Shown: positions 26,683 through 34,140, counted from the first letter of the stretch. The stretch is DNA of 64,000 nt from UMGS1279 sp045540715 (GCA_045540715.1 JAZQHT010000014.1:62001-126000), one strand, 5' to 3'. Made by a program: numbers and translations. Notes: generated by a model from the sequence alone, not told the origin.

Positions 26683-26703
26683 TATGTTATAAATCATAAC
26701 ATA
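26683..26703. promoter_or_regulatory. palindrome overlapping a promoter, candidate RHH operator
   Basis: TATGTTAT-AAATC-ATAACATA, a perfect 8-bp inverted repeat in the divergent spacer. On the minus strand TTGACA (26716-26721) is followed 17 bases later by TTATGA, which lies inside the palindrome, so a repressor bound here would block transcription of the membrane-protein pair. That the neighbouring RHH protein binds it is inference. Confidence 0.5.
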
Positions 26704-26747
26704 TATTTCTAACATTTGTCAAGGCATAATATTGGTGAGGTGATTAT

Positions 26748-26936
26748 ATGAAAGAGAAACTCATCATAAATAAAAAAACATTAAAAGGTGAAGATGGATA
26801 CAAAACTTTTTCCATTAGAATAAAAGACGAAACCGTTACAAATCTTGACAAGTTAGCAGAAGAAACAAACCGCTCAAGAAACGAGCTTATAAACATTTTG
26901 CTTGATTACGCAATAAAAAACAGCGAAGTAAAATAA
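26748..26936 (+). CDS. ribbon-helix-helix DNA-binding protein (CopG/Arc type)
   Basis: A 62-residue protein with the RHH pattern: a short beta strand (KTFSIRIKDE) followed by two helices (TVTNLDKLAEETN and SRNELINILLDYAI). Such proteins bind operators as dimers and often autoregulate or act as antitoxins. No toxin gene is adjacent; the divergent genes encode small membrane proteins. GGTGAGGTG lies just before the ATG. A terminator follows directly. Confidence 0.75.
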   Translation: MKEKLIINKKTLKGEDGYKTFSIRIKDETVTNLDKLAEETNRSRNELINILLDYAIKNSEVK

Positions 26937-26978
26937 GAAAAGCACCTGAAACCAAGTTAGGATTCAGGTGCTTTTTTG
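26937..26978 (+). terminator. hairpin terminator after the RHH gene
   Basis: Stem AAAAGCACCTGAA / TTCAGGTGCTTTT followed by TT. Confidence 0.85.
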
Positions 26979-27049
26979 ATTATTAATTATTGTCAGTAAC
27001 CCAACAAAAAATAAAGAATTTTTAGTTGTTACGAGCCTTTATTATGCCA

Positions 27050-27460
27050 CTAATCAAAATCAATATCTAAACTGTATATTCCGTATCCGTTATCATTTTT
27101 TACAATTTCAATTTCCATTTGAATAATTTTTTCAGAAACTGAAACGTTCATTGTTGAAATGTACGAAGAACCACCAACCGAGCTTTTATACCACGATGAT
27201 TTAAATCCGGTATATTTCTCAATATTTATGCTTGAAAAGTCAACATTTTTTTCGTTTTCCAAGGCTTCAAAAAACTCTTGAAGGTTTGCAGGACGTTCGG
27301 GATGCAAAAATTCTTCTGCCGCCGCATAATCTTCGCCCTCTACTTTTTCTAAAAATTCGTTTATATGAGCTTTTGCTTCGTCACCCGAAATTCCGCCAGA
27401 ACAGGCAGAGAACGAAAAAACTATCATAAAAGCTAAAATAATACATGCAAATTTTTTCAT
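27050..27460 (-). CDS. lipoprotein of unknown function
   Basis: A 136-residue secreted lipoprotein: lysine-started signal, hydrophobic core and lipobox FSAC at about residues 17-20. The mature part is acidic with no recognised domain; the LEKVEGEDYAAAEEFLHP segment recalls DUF4878-like lipoproteins that carry a repeated NTF2-type fold (weak). The ribosome binding site (AAAGG, about ten bases upstream) is poor. Confidence 0.6.
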   Translation of the reverse strand: MKKFACIILAFMIVFSFSACSGGISGDEAKAHINEFLEKVEGEDYAAAEEFLHPERPANLQEFFEALENEKNVDFSSINIEKYTGFKSSWYKSSVGGSSYISTMNVSVSEKIIQMEIEIVKNDNGYGIYSLDIDFD

Positions 27461-27509
27461 GAAAACACCGACCTTTTTGTTTTATTATATCATAAAACCA
27501 TAAATCAAA

Positions 27510-27590
27510 CAAGGCGTATCATATTTCATAGCGAAGCTATTTCACATTACGAAGTAATATTTCACTCGCCGTAAGACAAATTTCATTGAA
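27510..27590. repeat. array of short palindromes separated by ATTTCA(C)
   Basis: Three consecutive small palindromes, ATAGC-GAA-GCTAT, ATTAC-GAA-GTAAT and a decayed CGCC-GTAA-GACA, each followed by ATTTCA or TTTCAC at about 20-base intervals. This matches a class of dispersed mini-palindrome arrays I know from Oscillospirales genomes; no open frame explains it. Confidence 0.55.
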
Positions 27591-27621
27591 AAGACGACTT
27601 GTCGAAACAAGTCGTTTTTTC
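27590..27621 (+). terminator. hairpin in the repeat block
   Basis: ACGACTTG / CAAGTCGT with a six-base loop and TTTTTT behind. No active plus-strand gene ends here, so it may be part of the repeat element. Confidence 0.5.
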
Positions 27622-27709
27622 TGTCTATGGACTACAAAAAAGATATTTTTGGCAGTTTTGCGTATGAATTCGAACTCTCACAGAAATTCAAATCGTCCGC
27701 AAAGCGGAT

Positions 27710-27809
27710 ACCTTTACTTCTTCACTATTACTTCTTACTTATTACTTCCCAAAAATCCTTGTATTTAAGAGAAAAGTGAAGAGTGAAAAGGTAATAGTGA
27801 AAAAGTAAA
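27710..27809. repeat. imperfect inverted repeat in the gene-free block
   Basis: TTTACTTCTTCACTATTAC (from 27712) is the near reverse complement of GTAATAGTGAAAAAGTAAA (ending at 27809), with one mismatch, enclosing low-complexity ACTTCTTAC repeats. With the palindrome array it fills the 377 bases between the lipoprotein gene and the tRNA pair. I see no coding sequence here. Confidence 0.5.
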
Positions 27810-27837
27810 AATCCCCGTTCTTACGAACGAGGATTTT
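27803..27837 (-). terminator. terminator of the tRNA-Thr/tRNA-Tyr unit
   Basis: AAAATCCTCGTTC / GAACGGGGATTTT (one T-G pair) directly after the tRNA-Tyr 3' end on the minus strand. Confidence 0.75.
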
Positions 27838-27922
27838 TGGTGGGAGCGGGTGGATTCGAACCACCGAAGTCGAAGACAACAGATTTACAGTCTGCCCCCT
27901 TTGGCCACTCGGGAACACTCCC
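27838..27922 (-). tRNA. tRNA-Tyr (GTA)
   Basis: Class II cloverleaf of 85 bases with an extra arm. The acceptor stem GGGAGTG pairs with CGCTCCC (one G-T), the anticodon loop contains CTGTAAA with GTA, the T loop is GTTCGAATC, and the CCA end is encoded. Confidence 0.95.
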
Positions 27923-27943
27923 ATATTAAGTTTAAAAAAGCAA

Positions 27944-28019
27944 TGGAGCTGGTGGACGGACTCGAACCCCCGACCTGCTGATTACAAATCAGCTGCTCTA
28001 CCAACTGAGCTACACCAGC
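27944..28019 (-). tRNA. tRNA-Thr (TGT)
   Basis: 76-base cloverleaf: acceptor GCTGGTG, D arm TAGCTCAGTTGGTAGAGCA, anticodon loop TTTGTAA with TGT, T loop GTTCGAGTC, encoded CCA. First of a two-tRNA transcript. Confidence 0.95.
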
Positions 28020-28033
28020 ATTGCGCAAAGTGA

Positions 28034-28062
28034 ATTATAGCACAGTTTAAGGGCTTTGTCAA
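28034..28062 (-). promoter_or_regulatory. promoter of the tRNA-Thr/Tyr unit
   Basis: Perfect consensus on the minus strand: TTGACA (28057-28062), 17 bases, TATAAT (28034-28039), about 15 bases before the tRNA. Confidence 0.85.
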
Positions 28063-28153
28063 CACATTTTTTATTATTATTTCTTTATATTTTTAAATTG
28101 TTTTACTATATAAAAACATTGTTAATTTTTTTAAAATTTTTACCTATTATTTA

Positions 28154-28182
28154 TTGCACTAATAATAAAAAGGTGCTAAAAT
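28154..28182 (+). promoter_or_regulatory. promoter of the GMP synthase-like gene
   Basis: TTGCAC (28154-28159), 17 bases, TAAAAT (28177-28182); GGGAGG ribosome binding site at 28200-28205. I see no purine riboswitch fold in the short leader. Confidence 0.7.
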
Positions 28183-28212
28183 ATTTAGCATAAATATTCG
28201 GGAGGCAAAATT

Positions 28213-29193
28213 ATGGATTCTAACGTAAGACCTGATTCTTTTAAGCGTATTACCACAATAGAACTTGCTAACGCTTTTATAGAAGAAGAAATTAAAAAAA
28301 TTAAAGCGCAGGTTAAAGACGGCAAGGTGCTTTTAGCACTTTCGGGCGGGGTTGATTCTTCGGTTGTTGCCGCTTTACTTATTAAAGCAATTGGAAAACA
28401 GCTAATCTCTGTTCACGTTAACCACGGACTTATGCGCAAGGGTGAAAGCGAACAGGTTGTTGAGGTATTTAAAAACCAACTTGATTCGAATTTGATTTAC
28501 GTTGATGCCTCTGACCGCTTTTTAAATTTACTTAGCGGCGTTGCCGACCCCGAACAAAAGCGCAAAATAATTGGTAATGAATTTATTAAGGTGTTTGACG
28601 AAGAAGCACAAAAACTTTCTGGCATTGGCTTTTTAGCACAAGGCACCATTTACCCCGATATTTTAGAAAGCGACGGTGTTAAGGCCCACCACAACGTTGG
28701 CGGACTACCCAAAGATATGGCGCTTGAACTTGTTGAACCGATAAAACTTTTATATAAAGACGAAGTTAGAATTGTTGGCAAGGCTTTGGGCCTACCTATA
28801 AATATGGTTAAACGTCAACCATTTCCCGGTCCCGGTCTTGGGGTACGCTGTCTTGGTGCAATTACACGCGACCGCCTTTATGCTTTAAAAGAAGCAGATG
28901 CCATTTTGCGTGAAGAATTTGATAACTGCGGTTTAAATAAAACCGTTTGGCAATATTTTATTGCTATACCCGATATTAAAAGTGTTGGTGTTAAAGACAG
29001 CAAACGTTATGAAGGCTGGCCCGCAATTATTAGAGCGGTAAATACTACCGACGCTATGACTGCCACAATTGAAGAAATAGCTTACCCCGTTTTACACAAA
29101 ATTACAAACAGAATTTTAAGTGAAGTAGATGGTATTAACCGCGTACTTTACGACCTTACACCAAAGCCCATCGGCACAATTGAGTGGGAATAA
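28213..29193 (+). CDS. guaA: GMP synthase ATP-pyrophosphatase subunit without amidotransferase domain
   Basis: Converts XMP to GMP using ATP and ammonia. The protein has the PP-loop LALSGGVDSS (SGGVDS at 44-49), HVNHGLMRKGE, AQGTIYPDILES, RQPFPGPGLGVRCLG and the dimerisation end TPKPIGTIEWE, all of which are GuaA C-terminal features. It is 326 residues, about 190 shorter than standard bacterial GuaA, because the N-terminal glutamine amidotransferase is missing; the start has its own promoter and GGGAGG, so this is not a truncation by mutation. Archaea have such split enzymes. A partner subunit must be elsewhere, or free ammonia is used. Confidence 0.88.
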   Translation: MDSNVRPDSFKRITTIELANAFIEEEIKKIKAQVKDGKVLLALSGGVDSSVVAALLIKAIGKQLISVHVNHGLMRKGESEQVVEVFKNQLDSNLIYVDASDRFLNLLSGVADPEQKRKIIGNEFIKVFDEEAQKLSGIGFLAQGTIYPDILESDGVKAHHNVGGLPKDMALELVEPIKLLYKDEVRIVGKALGLPINMVKRQPFPGPGLGVRCLGAITRDRLYALKEADAILREEFDNCGLNKTVWQYFIAIPDIKSVGVKDSKRYEGWPAIIRAVNTTDAMTATIEEIAYPVLHKITNRILSEVDGINRVLYDLTPKPIGTIEWE

Positions 29194-29201
29194 GTAAAAA
29201 C

Positions 29202-29229
29202 AAAACGACCTATAAAGGTCGTTTTTTAT
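29202..29229 (+). terminator. hairpin terminator after the GMP synthase-like gene
   Basis: AAACGACCT / AGGTCGTTT followed by TTT, about ten bases after the stop. Confidence 0.85.
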
Positions 29230-29271
29230 TTTTGGGTTTTGGTGGGTAAAATAACAAAAAGCACAAATTTA

Positions 29272-29299
29272 TTGCAAATTTTACAATTTTTGATATAAT
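29272..29299 (+). promoter_or_regulatory. promoter of the TVP38-GtrA unit
   Basis: TTGCAA (29272-29277), 16 bases, TATAAT (29294-29299). Confidence 0.6.
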
Positions 29300-29318
29300 T
29301 ATTTTTGAGGTGTAAAAA

Positions 29319-30026
29319 ATGCGAAGTTCTAAAGCGGCAATTAAAAGCAGCCAAACAAGTAAAAAGAAAAAAATAATTGCTATTATTTCTTTGGCGGTTG
29401 TTATTATACTTGCGGCCCTTGCAACCTATTTTGTTTACACCTGGTTAAAATCTTTTACTAACGATAGTTTTAGAGATTATATTCGTTCTTTTGGCGCACT
29501 TGGTCCCGTTGTGCTTTTGGCATTACAAATTTTACAGGTTTTTATTGCGCTAATACCGGGTGAACTTTTAGAATCTGCCGCAGGTTATGCGTTTGGCCCC
29601 ATTTTAGGCACCGTTATTTGTTACGTTGGTGTAACAATGGGCTCTGCAATAATATTCTTTTTAACCAAGCATTTTGGTATAAAAATGGTTGAGCTTTTTG
29701 TTGATGCAAATAAAATTAATCAGCTAAAATTTTTAAAAGACGAAAGAAAGCGCAACAGTTTAATATTTGTTATTTTCTTTATTCCCGGTACACCAAAAGA
29801 CCTTATCACCTATTTTGTGGGACTTACCAATATTAAACTATCTACCTTTTTAACCATTTCTTTAATTGCAAGAATTCCATCGGTTGTTTCTTCGACCTTT
29901 GCGGGACATTTATTAGGCGAAGGCGAACTTATGAACGCAATTATTCTTTATGGCATAACAGGCCTTGTAAGCCTTATTGGTATAATTATTTACAACCATA
30001 TTTTAAAAAAGAAAAATAAAAATTAA
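29319..30026 (+). CDS. TVP38/TMEM64 (VTT-domain) membrane protein
   Basis: A 235-residue DedA-related protein with a basic N-terminus, about six helices and the VTT core: ALIPGELLESAAGYAFGPILGTVICYVG, then FIPGTPKDLITYFVGLTNI and SLIARIPSVVSSTFAGHLLG. VTT proteins are implicated in lipid scrambling across the membrane. It is followed 15 bases later by the GtrA gene. Confidence 0.88.
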   Translation: MRSSKAAIKSSQTSKKKKIIAIISLAVVIILAALATYFVYTWLKSFTNDSFRDYIRSFGALGPVVLLALQILQVFIALIPGELLESAAGYAFGPILGTVICYVGVTMGSAIIFFLTKHFGIKMVELFVDANKINQLKFLKDERKRNSLIFVIFFIPGTPKDLITYFVGLTNIKLSTFLTISLIARIPSVVSSTFAGHLLGEGELMNAIILYGITGLVSLIGIIIYNHILKKKNKN

Positions 30027-30041
30027 GATTGAGGATTTATT

Positions 30042-30449
30042 ATGAGCGATAACAAAAAAGAAATTTGGCGCGCCCTTAAATTTACATTATTCTCTATTTC
30101 GGCAGGTGTAATTCAGTTTGGTTCTGCAACCATTATGCAATTTTTTATTAGTGAATATTGGATTTATTACACCATTTCTTTAACCCTTTCGGTTTTATGG
30201 AATTTTACACTTAATAGACAATACACCTTTAAATCTGCTACCAACGTGCCTATTGCTATGCTAAAGGTTTTCGGCTTTTATCTAGTATTTGCACCCACCA
30301 CCATCTTTTTGGGACAATACGTTGCAGATTTAGGTGTTCACGGTTTAATTGTTGAAGGCGTAACTATGTTACTTAACTTTGTGCTTGAATATTTATTCTG
30401 CAAGTTTGTGGTTTACCGCGGACAAGAAGACACATTAGAACAAAAATAA
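30042..30449 (+). CDS. GtrA-family membrane protein
   Basis: A 135-residue, four-helix protein with the GtrA hallmarks: KFTLFSISAGVIQFGSA near the start, SVLWNFTLNRQYTFKS in the loop between helices 2 and 3, and a terminal FVVYR. GtrA-like proteins help move lipid-linked sugars across the membrane. Second gene of the unit with the VTT protein. Confidence 0.87.
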   Translation: MSDNKKEIWRALKFTLFSISAGVIQFGSATIMQFFISEYWIYYTISLTLSVLWNFTLNRQYTFKSATNVPIAMLKVFGFYLVFAPTTIFLGQYVADLGVHGLIVEGVTMLLNFVLEYLFCKFVVYRGQEDTLEQK

Positions 30450-30460
30450 CAATAACAACA

Positions 30461-30487
30461 AAAAAGACGGGGTACCCCGTCTTTTTT
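30461..30487. terminator. bidirectional hairpin terminator
   Basis: AAAAAGACGGGGT / ACCCCGTCTTTTT, a 13-bp stem between convergent units. Confidence 0.9.
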
Positions 30488-31130
30488 ATTTTATTGCATT
30501 AACATATTCACTTGCAAGCTTTGTTATTCCGTCGAAATCGTTACTATTTATCATTTGTTTATTAACAATGTTTGTGCCAATTCCAAATCCAACACAACCG
30601 GCATTTAAATATTCTTTAATATTTTTATCGTTTATGCCGCCAACACCCAAAAACTTTATTTTGCTTAATGGCGCCTTTACAGCTTTAACATAACCGCTTC
30701 CTAAATTTGAAAGTGGAAAAAGTTTAACAAAATCTGCTCCACTACGATCTGCTAAGGTAATTTCTGATGGTGTTAAAGCACCGGGCATTGAAACAAGCTC
30801 TAATTCTTTTGTTCTTTTAATTACTTCGGGGTTTGTATCCGGCGAAATAATAAATTTACCGCCCGCCTGCTGTGTTAGTTCAACCTGTTTTGTGTTTAAA
30901 ACCGTTCCAGCCCCTATAAGCATTTTGCCTTTAAAATGCTCTGACAACATTTTTATATTATTTGCCGTTTCTTCATCGCTTACGCTACCGTCCATAGAGT
31001 AGGTAATTTCTAATAGTCTTATACCACCGTTATACATAGCTTCTGTAAGGGGTATTAACTTTTTAGCTTCAACGCCGCGAACAATTACTATTATTTTTTC
31101 TTTTAAAACAGCGTTTATTGTATCTTGCAT
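30486..31130 (-). CDS. KDPG/KHG aldolase family (Eda-like)
   Basis: Class I aldolase of 214 residues. IIVIVRGVEAKKLIPL, LEITYSMDGS (catalytic Glu), LIGAGTVLNTKQVELTQQAGGKFIISP, DFVKLFPLSN (Schiff-base Lys) and LGVGGINDKNIKEYL are all in place. In the Entner-Doudoroff or uronate pathways it cleaves KDPG to pyruvate and glyceraldehyde-3-phosphate. Here it follows a ROK kinase and a SIS isomerase in one unit, so its substrate may be another 2-keto sugar acid phosphate. Confidence 0.85.
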   Translation of the reverse strand: MQDTINAVLKEKIIVIVRGVEAKKLIPLTEAMYNGGIRLLEITYSMDGSVSDEETANNIKMLSEHFKGKMLIGAGTVLNTKQVELTQQAGGKFIISPDTNPEVIKRTKELELVSMPGALTPSEITLADRSGADFVKLFPLSNLGSGYVKAVKAPLSKIKFLGVGGINDKNIKEYLNAGCVGFGIGTNIVNKQMINSNDFDGITKLASEYVNAIK

Positions 31131-31140
31131 TTTTAACTAC

Positions 31141-31737
31141 CTATTCTTTAAAAAAGTTTTCTTCAACTGCAGCGCAAATTACGTGGTAAATTGGTAAATG
31201 ACACTCTTGAATTTTAAAGGTTTCGTTTTCGGGAGCAATAATTGCAATATCGCTCTTTTGGCCTAGTAGGCCGCCGTCTTTACCGCATAAACCGATAACG
31301 GTTAAGCCTAATTCTTTTGCAGTATCTACTGCGGCATCAACGTTTTTAGCGTTACCGCTTGTTGAAATACCAATTAAAATATCACCCTTTTTGCCAAGTC
31401 CTAAAACCTGTTGAGCAAAAATTAAGTTGGGGTCAACGTCGTTACAAAATGCGGTAAGTAAAGCACTTGCTTCACATAAAGACACGGCAGGTAAACCTTG
31501 TTGTAATTTTGAGATTACGGGGTGATTACTTCCTGTTGGGCGCATTTTTAAAAAGCCTTTCATAAGTTCACCAACAATATGTGCGCAATCACTAGCACTG
31601 CCTCCGTTACCACAAAGTAGCACCTTACCGCCGTTTTTATAGCACTCGGTAATTGCGTTGATTGCATTTTCAATTTCGTTGCTTAATGGAGCAAGTTTAG
31701 GATATCTTTCGTTTAATTCTTCAATATATTTATTCAT
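31141..31737 (-). CDS. SIS-domain phosphosugar isomerase (GmhA-like)
   Basis: A 198-residue single SIS domain with GKVLLCGNGGSASDCAHIVGELMKGF (GNGGSAxD, the sedoheptulose-7-phosphate isomerase motif) and IGISTSGNAKNVDAAVDTAKELG. Resembles GmhA, which makes heptose-7-phosphate, but the ADP-heptose pathway is not seen in the window and a Gram-positive host would use it differently. It sits between the ROK kinase and the aldolase with gaps of about 11 bases. Confidence 0.8.
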   Translation of the reverse strand: MNKYIEELNERYPKLAPLSNEIENAINAITECYKNGGKVLLCGNGGSASDCAHIVGELMKGFLKMRPTGSNHPVISKLQQGLPAVSLCEASALLTAFCNDVDPNLIFAQQVLGLGKKGDILIGISTSGNAKNVDAAVDTAKELGLTVIGLCGKDGGLLGQKSDIAIIAPENETFKIQECHLPIYHVICAAVEENFFKE

Positions 31738-31748
31738 TTTTATTACCT

Positions 31749-32717
31749 CTATTTATTTTTCATACCATATACGCCAACTGTTAAAGCGGCAAAATCACCA
31801 ATTTGTTCGTGAAGTAAAGCAGGAAGCACTTCGCAAACAGAAGCAGAAATGCTTAATGCCTCTTTATCTATGACCTCTTTACAGCTTTCCCATAGTCCGT
31901 TACGGCTGCGTGTAAAAATACTGCCAATAACAATTCTTTCGGGGTTAAATAGGTCAATTAAAATTGAAAGGCCTTTGCCTAAATATTTACCGCAAAGACG
32001 ATATACTTCAATTGCAGTTGGATCGCCATACTGTTCGGCCGCAATAGCAACGCTTTTTGCAGTAATACCTTCAGGTGCTGTATCGGGGTTAAAATATAGT
32101 GGGGTGTTGCCTTGTTGATGAGCTTCAAGACCTAATGTATAGCCTAATTGAGCAATACCGCCGCCCGAACAAAAGCCTTCAAAACTGCCTCTTTTACCAA
32201 AGCCGACCGGTCCGTTTTCGCTAAGTCTAATGTGGCCCAGCTCCCCTGCATTACCGTTTGTACCTTCATAAAGTTTGCCGTCTAAAATTAGACCCGCACC
32301 AAGTCCCGTGCCAAAGGTCATAAATATCATATTATTACTGCCCATACCGGCACCATAAAGCCACTCGGCAAGTGCGCAAGCATTAGCATCGTTTTGCAAA
32401 AATGCAGGAATTTTAAATTCTTCTTCTAAAATTTCAACAATTTTAAAATCTTTAAAATTAGGTAGGTTTGGTGGGCAAAGAATTGTACCGGTTTTACTAT
32501 CTAACGGGCCACCGCAAGAAATACCAATGCACTCTGCATTATATTTTTCTTTATATTCTTTTATGGTGGGGTAAAATTCTTTAAGCATATCTAAACCCGA
32601 AATATTGGTATTAGTTTTAAAAACTTGTTTTTCTAAAACCTTAATTTCGCCATCTAATGCTTCACCAATAATAACCGCACATTTAGTGCCGCCAATATCT
32701 AAACCAATAATATTCAA
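31749..32717 (-). CDS. ROK-family sugar kinase
   Basis: A 322-residue kinase with the N-terminal phosphate loop IIGLDIGGTKCAV, the sugar-binding region GISCGGPLD and NDANACALAEWLYG (catalytic Asp), the ATP-site TFGTGLGAGLILDG and ELGHIRLSENGP. The ROK zinc motif (CxCGxxGC) is replaced by FCSGGGI, so it does not bind structural zinc as most ROK kinases do. It lacks an N-terminal HTH, so it is an enzyme, not a repressor. First gene of the unit; AAGGAAGTG precedes the start. Confidence 0.85.
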   Translation of the reverse strand: MNIIGLDIGGTKCAVIIGEALDGEIKVLEKQVFKTNTNISGLDMLKEFYPTIKEYKEKYNAECIGISCGGPLDSKTGTILCPPNLPNFKDFKIVEILEEEFKIPAFLQNDANACALAEWLYGAGMGSNNMIFMTFGTGLGAGLILDGKLYEGTNGNAGELGHIRLSENGPVGFGKRGSFEGFCSGGGIAQLGYTLGLEAHQQGNTPLYFNPDTAPEGITAKSVAIAAEQYGDPTAIEVYRLCGKYLGKGLSILIDLFNPERIVIGSIFTRSRNGLWESCKEVIDKEALSISASVCEVLPALLHEQIGDFAALTVGVYGMKNK

Positions 32718-32737
32718 GATATCACTTCCTTAAAAAC

Positions 32738-32766
32738 ATTATAAACCAAAAGCAATATTTATGCAA
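32738..32766 (-). promoter_or_regulatory. promoter of the ROK-SIS-aldolase unit
   Basis: On the minus strand TTGCAT (32761-32766), 17 bases, TATAAT (32738-32743). Confidence 0.7.
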
Positions 32767-32787
32767 TTACATATTTAAATAAAATAA

Positions 32788-32816
32788 TTGAAAATATTAT
32801 ATTTATAATATATAAT
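32788..32816 (+). promoter_or_regulatory. promoter of the YhaM gene
   Basis: TTGAAA (32788-32793), 17 bases, TATAAT (32811-32816). Divergent from the ROK promoter. Confidence 0.65.
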
Positions 32817-32869
32817 AAATACATATTAATTTACCGCAAGTTTTTAAGATATTTTTTAGGAGATAATTT

Positions 32870-33835
32870 ATGATGAAATTTAATATTTCGGGTTCTTCGG
32901 TTGAATGTTTTGCAGTTATTAAAGATATAACCATTAAAACAAGCGCCAAAGGTGGCGAGTTTTTGGATATGAACCTTACTAACAAAACCGGTGCAATAAA
33001 TGCAAAATTATGGGATTACAGCCCCTTAATTCACGGCAGTTTCATTGCTGGAGACGTTATTAAGGTTAGAGGTGTTTTATCTCAATTTAACGGGGCAGAC
33101 CAACTTAAAATTGAAAAAATCAGACATATTACTTCTAACGATAATATTAACCCTTCTGATTACGTTAAATCGGCTGATTTTGATTCTGATGAAATGTTTA
33201 ACGCCCTTATTGAAATTGCAAACGGCTTTTCTGATAACACCTTAAAGGCAATTACCCTTGATATATTAAATGCATATAAAGAAAAGCTACTTATTTGGCC
33301 TGCCGCCTTTAAACTTCATCACGCGGTTCGTGGCGGCCTACTTTATCACACACTTTCGGTTGTTCGCCTAGCGCAAAGTTTAATAACCGTTTACCCGTTT
33401 ATTGATAGTGATTTGCTTCTTTCGGGCGCCATTTTGCACGACGTTGGCAAAATTGAAGAATTAGATGCTACCGAACTTGGCGTTTCAACGGGTTATACTT
33501 TTGAAGGTAATTTGATTGGCCACTTAACAAAGGGCGCCATTTTGGTTGACAGCACCGCTAAAAAATTAGGTTTAGAAGGTGAAAGCGTAACGCTACTTAC
33601 ACACATGATGGTAAGCCACCACGGTGTGCCTGAATATGGCTCTGCGGTTCTTCCCCAATTTTTAGAAGCAATTTTACTTAATATGCTTGATAATATTGAT
33701 GCCACAGCCTATGAAGTTTTAGAAGAAACGGGAGAGGTTGCAAAGGGCGAATTTACAGGCAAAGTATTTTGTTTAGATGGCCGCAAACTTTATAACCACG
33801 GCCGTAAAGACCGCAAAAAACCCAATATATTATAA
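32870..33835 (+). CDS. yhaM: 3'-5' exoribonuclease YhaM-like (OB-fold and HD domain)
   Basis: A 321-residue nuclease. Residues 1-90 form an OB-fold (ECFAVIKDITIKTSAKGGEFLDMNL, GDVIKVRGVLSQFNG). Residues 140-300 are an HD phosphohydrolase domain: HHAVRGGLLYHTLSVVRLA, GAILHDVGKIEEL (HD pair) and HMMVSHHG. In Bacillus YhaM trims RNA from the 3' end and affects some DNA. TTTTAGGAGAT lies upstream; of two adjacent ATG codons either could be used. Confidence 0.88.
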   Translation: MMKFNISGSSVECFAVIKDITIKTSAKGGEFLDMNLTNKTGAINAKLWDYSPLIHGSFIAGDVIKVRGVLSQFNGADQLKIEKIRHITSNDNINPSDYVKSADFDSDEMFNALIEIANGFSDNTLKAITLDILNAYKEKLLIWPAAFKLHHAVRGGLLYHTLSVVRLAQSLITVYPFIDSDLLLSGAILHDVGKIEELDATELGVSTGYTFEGNLIGHLTKGAILVDSTAKKLGLEGESVTLLTHMMVSHHGVPEYGSAVLPQFLEAILLNMLDNIDATAYEVLEETGEVAKGEFTGKVFCLDGRKLYNHGRKDRKKPNIL

Positions 33836-33840
33836 AAACA

Positions 33841-33870
33841 AAGCACCGAAATCTCGGTGCTTTTATTTTT
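33841..33870 (+). terminator. hairpin terminator after yhaM
   Basis: AAGCACCGA / TCGGTGCTT then TTATTTTT. Confidence 0.85.
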
Positions 33871-33891
33871 GAAAAAATTTTTAAAAAACTC

Positions 33892-33920
33892 TTGACAAAC
33901 CCTCGTTATTTAATTATAAT
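33892..33920 (+). promoter_or_regulatory. promoter of the tRNA-Met/tRNA-Glu unit
   Basis: Perfect consensus TTGACA (33892-33897), 17 bases, TATAAT (33915-33920). Confidence 0.85.
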
Positions 33921-33949
33921 ATTTAAGTCGCTATATGGCGGCCTCATAT

Positions 33950-34026
33950 GGCGGTATAGCTCAGCTGGCTAGAGCATTCGGTTCATACCCGAAGTGTCGT
34001 TGGTTCAAATCCGACTGCCGCTACCA
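33950..34026 (+). tRNA. tRNA-Met (CAT), elongator type
   Basis: 77-base cloverleaf: acceptor GGCGGTA with TGCCGCT (one G-T at the end), D arm AGCTCAGCTGGCTAGAGCA, anticodon loop TTCATAC, T loop GTTCAAATC, CCA encoded. It lacks the three G-C pairs of an initiator anticodon stem and resembles the Bacillus elongator Met tRNA. A lysidine-modified tRNA-Ile cannot be fully excluded. Confidence 0.9.
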
Positions 34027-34065
34027 ATTAAATTATAAACCCTAACGGGTTTTATATATACGCAC

Positions 34066-34140
34066 GGCCCGGTGGTCAAGCGGTTAAGACACCGCCCTTT
34101 CACGGCGGTAACACGGGTTCGATTCCCGTCCGGGTCACCA
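34066..34140 (+). tRNA. tRNA-Glu (TTC)
   Basis: 75-base cloverleaf: acceptor GGCCCGG with CCGGGTC (one G-T), anticodon loop CTTTCAC with TTC, T loop GTTCGATTC, CCA encoded. Confidence 0.95.

Noticed and set aside
26748..26936. Ribbon-helix-helix protein as antitoxin of a toxin-antitoxin pair
   Set aside because: No toxin-like gene (RelE, PIN, Fic) is adjacent on the same strand; a terminator follows immediately.
27510..27590. Short regularly spaced palindromes as a possible CRISPR array
   Set aside because: Units are about 20 bases, the palindromes differ from each other and the spacers are the constant part, which is the opposite of a CRISPR array; no cas genes are nearby.
27661..27700. 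GAATTCGAACTC segment resembling a tRNA T arm
   Set aside because: No acceptor, D or anticodon stems can be formed around it; it is part of the repeat block.
28021..28212. Search for a purine riboswitch before the GMP synthase gene
   Set aside because: The stretch holds two divergent promoters and AT-rich sequence but no conserved aptamer loops or terminator.
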